A stretch of DNA of 64,000 nucleotides, taken from assembly GCA_021307315.1 (NCBI GenBank), contig JAJSPD010000078.1, forward strand, positions 124,001-188,000. The letters run 5' to 3'. The notes under the pieces were generated by a model. It was not told the DNA's origin and searched no databases. It saw only the letters and a list, made by a program, of their open reading frames with translations. Below, one piece after another: positions 57,388 through 64,000 of the stretch. How positions within the stretch are numbered: position 1 is the first letter of the stretch; each line of letters begins with the position of its first letter. This stretch comes from Bisporella sp. PMI_857. Taxonomy: Eukaryota > Ascomycota > Leotiomycetes > Helotiales > Helotiaceae. The translations under genes and the position numbers were made by a program.

Positions 57388-58087
57388 TCAAGAGTTAGCC
57401 TGATGATCAAGTTCCGTGAGCCATCTTGGGGTATTAGCCACATCATCAGGTGCTAGATCTTCATCGGCTTCAGAGGTGCTGCTCTCATCATTTGCGAGGA
57501 AATGACCGTCGTAGCTCCAGTGCCACATGAGGAGGTCGTCACCATGCTTGCCCTGATCGGTCAGCTCAATTCGGAGGGAGGCGCCATATACGTCAACATG
57601 TTTCCAGGTGTTCTTGCTCACACGCTGCCTGGGAACTCAACATTAAATTCAGAACTATGAAAGTCTGCTAACACAGCTACTCTATCAGGTTGGCAGCCGT
57701 GAGCAGATGGTCGTTATTGGCGCTTATGCGCACACCTAGTATTACTTGATGCATACTGAAGCCGCGTTCCTGATTCCATGCTTCATTTTTATTGGTGGGT
57801 GGAAGGACTTTAAAGTGAAGGACTTGAGGAAGTTTAAGAGAAGGGTTGTTTAGTATTGGAGCAATGTGTATGAGCTATAGCATTCGAATGAAAAACGCTT
57901 TGTCTGCAAGACTATTGGAAGCTAAGCAGAGACGCCAATTTAATTTTTGGAGTAGATATGCTTCATCCTCGAGCTGAAAGAAACACACACAACTCTCTTC
58001 TGTTTTGCCGTTTTCTAGGCGCCTCTGGAAAATCAAATCTTGTGTAGAAAGTTTTTGAAACTGTGGACGATAGCGAGACGCGTCTAA
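57388..58087 (-). pseudogene. Unrecognised two-exon gene with one in-frame TAG
   Basis: On the minus strand a frame open from 58087 reads as normal protein (RRLENGKTEESCVCFF, LEDEAYLLQKLNWRLCLA). It meets one TAG at 57877-57875, then goes on with IHIAPILNNPSLKLPQVLHF, MHQVILGVRISANNDHLL and TAANLIE. A 52-nt GT-AG intron (57680-57629) joins it to QRVSKNTWKHVDVYGASLRI and a C-terminal acidic stretch ending DHQANS. Without the TAG this would exceed 210 residues. An ATG at 57754 allows a shorter intact 104-residue protein (57754-57681 plus 57628-57388). The intron and composition support a real gene that is either recently broken or starts downstream. Family unknown. Confidence 0.55.
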
Positions 58088-58953
58088 TTATAACGTAAAG
58101 CTCGAGATAGCGTGTGCGGTTTTTAAAATATTGCTATGAATGATCTATAAGTTATCCAAGAGAATGCACAAAATGCAGATGCATGTATTCTGCCACAAAC
58201 CGCCAAAAGCATATACGATCCACGGGTTTGGTATAATAAACACAGTATGATATGCCAGGCCGCCAGCGCCCATAACTTCTCGAAAGTTGCCATGCACCAC
58301 GCCGCTCTTGCCAAAATCCACCAAATTTCGTTGCCACCGAAAACACCAACAACCAGGAGGAAGAACAAGGATACTTAATGCTAAAAGTAGGAGAGAGGTA
58401 TCCAAAATGCACACGCTGTAAATAAACTCCTCGAGAAAATTGAAACAAAACGCCCTTCCACGCTTAGATAAAGAACGAAACCATCCCCTATAGTGACATA
58501 GATAAAACGAAGCCTTGCGAGCTTCGAAAAAGTCTATACCCACTGACCAAAACATTGTACTGTCATGGAATTACCATCCTTCAATATGCCAGGCCACACC
58601 CAGCCCTTCACTTGCCACACACATAACGTCTATCTATTCCCGAATAGGTTGAAAGCAAAGAAATTTAAAACCAGACAATTCCGCCCATTGTGCTGACGAC
58701 CCCCAAAAGATGGAGAGATAGAGGTGATGATTTTCATGGTAATCGGTTTCGCCGAGTCGATTTTCGGCTCCTTTGCAGATTTTAAAAGGTTTACGTCTTA
58801 GAGAGAGATATGCGATGTCGAGCTCGAAGAAGGTAGGTCAGGAATAGTAGATTATGGTATTCACATGACGACACAAGCATTCGGATCAGCTTTTTTTGGA
58901 CCTTTTCCCCTGTAACATTGTTAGCTTGGCATAAATTGACTGTGAAGCGCAGC
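58088..58953. other. Intergenic region
   Basis: Three overlapping minus-strand frames stay open at 58123-58555, giving hydrophobic, cysteine- and tryptophan-rich translations. Openness in all three frames at once argues for chance. The right end is the 3' flank of the ubiquitin-like-domain gene. Confidence 0.5.
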
Positions 58954-60911
58954 TTACGACGGCTTAGCAGGTTTCCCTACCATCCACCCTAATACTCCTC
59001 CTCCTTTCGATGGTTCTGTCTTTCGCCTCGTGACCTTGGGTTGTCCAGTCATGTTTATGATCCCGGGAGGTCCACCGCTCGTCCGAGGATCCCGAGGGGC
59101 TGGGCCAGGCCCTGGCCCCGGACCTGGTGGACCTCTCCCTCCTGGCCAGCCTGCTCCTGCAGGCGGGACCGGAATTGCGCCTCCTCTGTGAGTTGGAGCA
59201 GGTGGTGCTTGTGGAGGGCGATTGTGACGGTGCCCATGGCGGCTTCCAGGTCGATCAAAGGGATGATGTCCTGGAGGAGGTCCAGCAGGAGCTTGTGGCT
59301 TCTCTGGCATTGGCCACATGTGCATGGTAATAGACCAGTCTGGCTCAATCATGGTTTCCCACACTTGAGGCAAGATAATCTCGCCGTTAGGGCCGATAAG
59401 ATCATAGTGTCCGTCTGCGACATGTGGGCCAAGAACATCTACGTGCATGAATGCCTGCCGAATTAGTTCTTCCATACCCTATAACTGTCAGTATGTATAG
59501 GTTAGAATATATCAATATCACTTACGGCCCATGTTGCACACAGGTCAAAGGGAAAGCTGAATTTTCTTCCAACAGCATCTTTGAATTTGATAGGCTTCTT
59601 CTTGTCGTCCTTTGGCGCCATGGCCTTTTCGACAGCCTCCTTAGCCTCCTTTTCGGCCTTCGCTACGGCGTCTTTTGCCTCTTTCTCAGCCTTGTCTACA
59701 GCGTCTTTGGCCTCCTTCGCGGCCTTGTCCACAGCATCTTTTGCCTCTTTCTCAGCCTTGTCCACAGCATCTTTTGCCTCTTTCTCAGCCTTGTCAACGG
59801 CTTCTTTTCTTTCCTTCTCGGCCTTCTCTACTGCTGCTTTCGCATCCGCCTCTGCCTTCTCTACAGCTGCCTTCGCGTCTGCCTTAGCTTTTTCCTCGGC
59901 TGCTTTTTCTTCTGCCTTCCTTTTATCTGCCTCTATTTGCTTTTTAGCATTCTCCGCCCCAAGCTTCTGTGCCTCCTTTTTCTCCTCTGCTAATCTTTTC
60001 TCCCAGGCTGCTTGTTCTTCAGCTGCTTTCTTCTCAGCAGCGGCAGATTCTTCAGCGCGTTTTTTTGCTGCAGCTTCAGCCGCATCCCTAGCAGCGATCT
60101 CTTTCTGAGCCTTTTCATAGTCAATCTTCTGGTTTTTCATGGCCTCTTCTATCGCAATAAGCTTCTTCTCTGTCTCGGGATCGCCAACCACAGAAGGTGA
60201 GTGATCATTAGGTGGCCACTGCTGTGGGTAGTATTGCATATGTTGAGGAGACATCGGATAGCCTGAATACATCCCTTGAGGTGGATACCCAGGCATTGGT
60301 GGATAAGGCATCATCTCGTGTCCTCCATAAGGCGAAGGTGTTGCCCCATGAGAAGACATAGCAACATGATGGGCACCACTAAAATATCCTGCACCACCAG
60401 CAGGTGTGGCGGGAGGTTGCGGGGAAAAGGGGTTCTGTTGCGGATATTGCCCGTAAGAACCACCGGGAGGACCATATTGTGTTAATGCGCCTTGCGCTCC
60501 AAATGGAGGAGCATATGCGCCAGCAGGAGGGGCGCTTGAAAATGCACTGGCGGCATACGCTGACCGTGGCATGGGAGCATATCCCCCTGGTTGGGGATAG
60601 CCCCGGCCATAGCCAGGGTAATCGTCTGGATCCACGCTTGAAGGCGGTCTATGGACCGTCCTATGAACACGGGGAACACGGTGTGTTGGTGGCCTGTCAG
60701 TTGTGTGCCTCCGTGTTGAGCGGGCAGTAGGCCGAGTATCACGGGTGCGATATGAAGATGTGCGAGGACGAGACGCCGATTCAGATGGCTCAATCTCCTC
60801 CCAAGTTTCGTCGCCTAACTGATCGCTCAAATCGTAGCTGCCGCTATCTTCGTCGTCGAAGGAATCTGATTGTGATGCACTGCGACTGGAGGAGCTATTC
60901 GGGGACTGCAT
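58954..60911 (-). CDS. Ubiquitin-like-domain protein with long 11-residue coiled repeat
   Basis: Two exons (60911-59526 and 59478-58954) with a 47-nt intron (GTAAGT, branch CTAAC, TATAG) give 636 residues. The N-terminal 240 residues are disordered, serine- then P/G/Y/Q-rich with many YP and GYP motifs, as in phase-separating proteins. Next is a long charged helix (about residues 250-435) that ends in degenerate 11-mers of type DAVDKAEKEAK. The conserved domain follows: PIKFKDAVGRKFSFPFDLC, ATWAGMEELIRQAFMHVDVL across the splice, GHYDLIGPNGEIILPQVWE and PDWSITMHMWPM. This is a fungal ubiquitin-like fold (ULD_2-type). The C-terminus is P/G-rich, with a GPGPGPGP run. A scaffold role is a guess; such proteins are uncharacterised to my knowledge. 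Confidence 0.87.
59625..59885 (-). repeat. In-frame 33-bp minisatellite in the coiled region
   Basis: About eight degenerate 33-bp units encode KAEKEAKDAVD-type 11-mers. Copies differ by substitutions but not in length, so the frame and helical heptad/hendecad phasing are kept. Eleven-residue units fit a right-handed or straight coiled coil. Confidence 0.85.
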
Positions 60912-63052
60912 ACGAGTTAGATTCCGGTCTCAGGCCTCTAGATGTTGAAACTAACCTCCAGATTGTGATCGGTGCGAGAGTCGATGGTGATAGTCGTGCT
61001 ATTTTTTTCAATACGTTAAAAATTTTATACGTTTTTGTGTTGAGAACGGGTTATCTTACGGCATCTGGCTTGAATATCGCATTCAAGGAGATCTTCAGCT
61101 CAAGAATCCCTGAGCTGAGATACCTTGAAAGACTGATGGTAAGGGCTGTCGCCCAGTAATTCCACGGCTCCAGAATTCAAGAGGTTGAGCCAATGCTTAA
61201 CGTAAATGTGCGGGAAGGGGGTAGTATTGTAGTTGAAAGGGATTCGTAGAACCCCTTACTTATTGTTTACTCTGATGCTTGGTTAGAGTTGGCGGGCCGT
61301 TGCGCTGGCGTAGAGTAGGGTGTGGTGCGGTGTGAAGCGGGTGATAGAGTTCTAAGCGGCGTCTAGCACTGCGTGTAGATTGGCAATGCGAGTATGCAAT
61401 CGTGAAGTTGAGGCTGAGAGGGAAGGATGGTGTGCGTGGGCAAGTTTTGTGGACATAGAGGGATGGATGTATTGTGTTGTCGGATTCTAGAAAGAGGGAT
61501 GTACTTGTTAGTGGGGCACTTGATTTGACCACCTCAAGCCCACCCAGCAGCCTATTGGCAGGGATGCAATGCAGTAAAAGGACAGGCAATAGAGTCTGAA
61601 GTGTCCCTACACAATCCACTGCACCATAGCGCTATGAAGTACGCAGAATGGCTGAATCATGGGGAACGGCCTGTCGATCGCGACGAGGTAAAGAGAGAAA
61701 AGCTTAGTTACCTACTACTGGGGATATGAACTGATACCGTTGCTGTTCCAGCATACGAAGTCAGATCTGCTATGAAACGAATCCTGGCGCACTGTGATGG
61801 CTTGCTCCAGGAGATAAGTAGTAAACCTGAATATTTCGCTATACGGTATGTCATAAAGCCACACTCTATTGAGTATGATGGTATGGAGGCAGCGAGGCTA
61901 TGCTAGGCTACCTTCAGATCCGTGGTATTCAGCAAGTAGAAGATGGAGGTACGGTACAATCCGTGACTTAGTTTTTCTTGTTCCGGTGGTCGGGTTGGCT
62001 GTCTTGGGCTTGGGTCCGAATTGGGCTGGATAATAAAGAAGTACAAGTAAGGTAGGTAGGTACCCAAGAGTAACTTAGGTAAGGTTTTGGATAGGCGTCT
62101 GTGTGCGTGTGCAGGATGGCAGGTTCTTCAGGCGTTGCTTCGATTATCCCGTGAATCGTTTCTCTTTATTTCGGTGACTGTGGTGGCTTTGATGGTAAAG
62201 ATATTGAGGTGCCGAATACATCATTTATCTTGGATGTAGAAATGGTATGTGATGGCACAGCACTATGCTGTGGTAGAGTTCTGTGGTGTAAATTATGGTG
62301 AGACGAAAGAGTCAGCCACACCTAGGATTGAAGGTGTCAAGCAAGGCAAATTTCCAAGTCGAAAACACTTTCAATTGTGGATCACGTAGAGGAACTGTTC
62401 AAGATTGGATATTGGGGTTTCGATAATAATAACGACGATGACGATGCTTTAAAGCTGAATATTGTGGTTACTCTCGTCAGCTGGGTGCCTAACTCTTTTA
62501 TAAATATGAATGCTAAGCTTCGTTTCTGAGCTTCTTATGCCTCTTCCTAGGACAAAGATTTTATGATGTGCTGTCAGGAGTATCAATTTTTGTTAACAAT
62601 GACTCTACAGTAGTTGGGTTCCACCCTGTCTCTTCCGTTGTCATCATCAATACCAGTGGGCCTAGAAGAAATGTCGGTGAATAATTTTTGCCTGCTTTGC
62701 CTCTGCTGTGCCAAAAAATAGCTTGGTGCCCGATATCCATTCCAAGCCCAAACCTTTGCCCAACTATCCCACGATTGGCTTTCGTTGATAGCCCGAATTT
62801 TCTGTACAAGCTTAGCCCCGCTTTCTCCTGTGGCTATGGATTACACTTTGTCATCAACCGCAAGAATACCACCTATTGAATTCGATATCTATCTTAATGC
62901 CAGATGCTTTCCTATTCGAATACCGGACCAGGCCTGATGTAAACACCTCGTTCCTGAAACATGAGGTCACGAATCTCAGAAGAAACGGGTCTCCAAACCG
63001 CACCAGGACAGACCAAATGGCTGGACTTGGGATTCGAAGTCTTCTGGTGGGT
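60912..63052. other. Intergenic region, promoter side of the ubiquitin-like-domain gene
   Basis: About 2.1 kb with no supported gene. The left part is the promoter and leader of the ubiquitin-like-domain gene. The right end is the 3' flank of EMC2. GTAGGTAGG-type words near 62050 are the only visible simple repeats. Confidence 0.55.
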
Positions 63053-64000
63053 TTATTCCTTGTTTAAAAGCTCCTTGGCAGCAATGATTTCTCCTAAATC
63101 ATATCCGAGGTATCCACTATCACCAGCTGCATTCCGCCGAACAATTTCTGATAGTTTCGAGGTGGCTATTTCGCTGAGGCGCTGTACGGTCTCCTGCGTT
63201 GGAGGTGCAAGACCACCATCGGTTTTAGACTGGCGCGGATGAGAGCCCAACAGCTTATTGCTAGTCTATAGCCGTGTTAGTAGAAACTCGGAGTGATTTA
63301 TGGGATGGGAATGCTATACAATCTTCAGTCCATAATAGCCACGAAGGTAGTCATCACATAGCTCTATGCTTCGACAAAACCTCCGAAGAGATTCAGCAAG
63401 ATAATTGTCACTGCCAGGTTCATTCGCAGTTGCTGCCATGTAGCATATTTCTCCAAGTTTTGCATGAATCTAATATCAGAAGGTTCAGCGGATTCTCAGG
63501 GCTGAATGAGGACGCACATACATTCCACGCATTCGGTGTAATCAGTAGCACCTCTTCGAAAGCAAAAATACCCTGCTTGTACATGGCTTGAGACACATAC
63601 AGGTCCCCTAGCTCTGCCCATGCTTCTGCATCAGTGGGAGACGCATCGAGAAATTTGATGAGAGCTGTGATCGCCTCAGTGGTTCTTTTCAGGGTCTTGA
63701 AGAGCGCTACCCGCCGTTTCGATATGGGCTGCAAAGGTTAGTGAGAAAGGCGAGTGATACATGAAAATGACTCAAAGCTCACCGTGTTCGTTGGGTCTTT
63801 GTTCAAAATAGTCTCGTATTCCTCAAGAATCCGTTTGAGTGCAGCATCGTCTTGTGCGACTGCTTCTTGAAATATACCTCCCAATGCCATCAACTTCTCA
63901 TTATCAGCACCAAATCGCGCGGTTAGTCTTTCCAAGCAGATATGCGCCGATTCTTCATCGCCAGTCCGCAGACAAGAAAGCATCAGATTTTCGTAGACAG
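63053..64000 (-). CDS. EMC2: ER membrane complex subunit 2 (EMC2), 3' part
   Basis: Partial: the gene enters from beyond the right edge. Visible exons are 64000-63783, 63728-63522, 63469-63320 and 63265-63053, with introns of 54, 52 and 54 nt. The junctions restore DPTNTPISKRRVAL, ITPNAWNIHAKLGEIC and YYGLKITSNKLLGS. EMC2 is the cytosolic TPR subunit of the EMC, which inserts tail-anchored and multipass membrane proteins into the ER. TPR-type helices are seen in EAWAELGDLYVSQAMYKQGI, FAFEEVLLITP and YMAATANEPGSDNYLAESLR. The RCSIELCDDYLRGYYGLK-like block and the LSEIVRRNAAG and LGYDLGEIIAAKELLNKE end are typical. About 262 codons are visible here and the N-terminus is outside the window. Confidence 0.92.

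Noticed and set aside
58123..58555. Hydrophobic minus-strand frames up to 136 codons
   Set aside because: All three minus-strand frames are open over the same place, which points to a chance lack of stops, not to coding.
59451..60108. Plus-strand frames of 175-180 codons rich in Ser/Ala/Phe or Leu/Cys
   Set aside because: Antisense shadows of the 33-bp repeat in the ubiquitin-like-domain gene.
1..64000. tRNA, rRNA or CRISPR-type arrays
   Set aside because: No cloverleaf with matching A and B boxes, no rRNA segments and no spaced direct-repeat arrays were found by eye. A tRNAscan run would be needed to be certain for tRNAs.

Overview
This window looks like nuclear DNA of a filamentous ascomycete (Pezizomycotina), probably Leotiomycetes or a near relative. 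The evidence is short introns (about 46-60 nt) with GT..AG ends and CTAAC/CTGAT-type branch sites, long intergenic regions with homopolymer and microsatellite tracts, and typical fungal genes: a Pil1-type eisosome protein, a Clr5-domain protein, an E(z)-type H3K27 methyltransferase and a Zn-cluster-less Fungal_trans_2 protein. The class-level placement is an inference from gene content only.

Layout: 1-5.75 kb has no convincing gene (one possible relic). At 5.75-7.34 kb is a Q/P-rich fungal protein with an ambiguous 56-nt intron. At 9.8-10.6 kb (-) is an NmrA-like NAD(P)-binding protein, at 11.2-11.8 kb (-) a small acidic protein, and 11.8-15.5 kb is unassigned. At 15.5-17.7 kb (-) is a FAT1/FATP-type very-long-chain acyl-CoA synthetase. 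It is head-to-head with GPI17/PIG-S at 22.4-24.1 kb (+), and the space between them holds a 3.87-kb AT-rich decayed transposon with 43-bp terminal inverted repeats and a TA target duplication. Between 24.1 and 29.9 kb is gene-poor sequence with decayed coding stretches. At 29.9-32.3 kb (-) is an alpha-L-rhamnosidase, at 33.8-37.3 kb (-) the KMT6/E(z) methyltransferase, and 37.3-40.8 kb is a simple-repeat-rich divergent intergenic region leading into a Clr5-domain gene (40.8-42.9 kb, +).

The right third is denser. It holds the Pil1/Lsp1 eisosome gene (44.4-46.0 kb, +, six-part reconstruction unnecessary: five exons), RAD2/XPG endonuclease (46.3-50.2 kb, -), a divergent small LSM-domain protein resembling NAA38/Mak31 (50.6-50.9 kb, +), a Fungal_trans_2-like regulator (52.7-54.5 kb, +), a 173-bp MITE with pogo/Fot1-like ends (55.6 kb), a possible pseudogene (57.4-58.1 kb, -), a ubiquitin-like-domain protein with an 11-residue coiled repeat (59.0-60.9 kb, -), and the 3' part of EMC2 (63.05 kb to the window edge, -).

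Most genes are unrelated housekeeping functions: DNA repair, GPI anchoring, fatty-acid activation, membrane organisation, ER protein insertion and chromatin. No secondary-metabolite cluster or operon-like grouping is visible. The most unusual item is the decayed transposon: it has a mariner/IS630-like transposase relic reading inward from the right end and a second, unrelated long relic reading inward from the left end that begins with ten in-frame D-S/P-L/F tripeptides. Exon boundaries given here were deduced by eye from splice signals and frame continuity.
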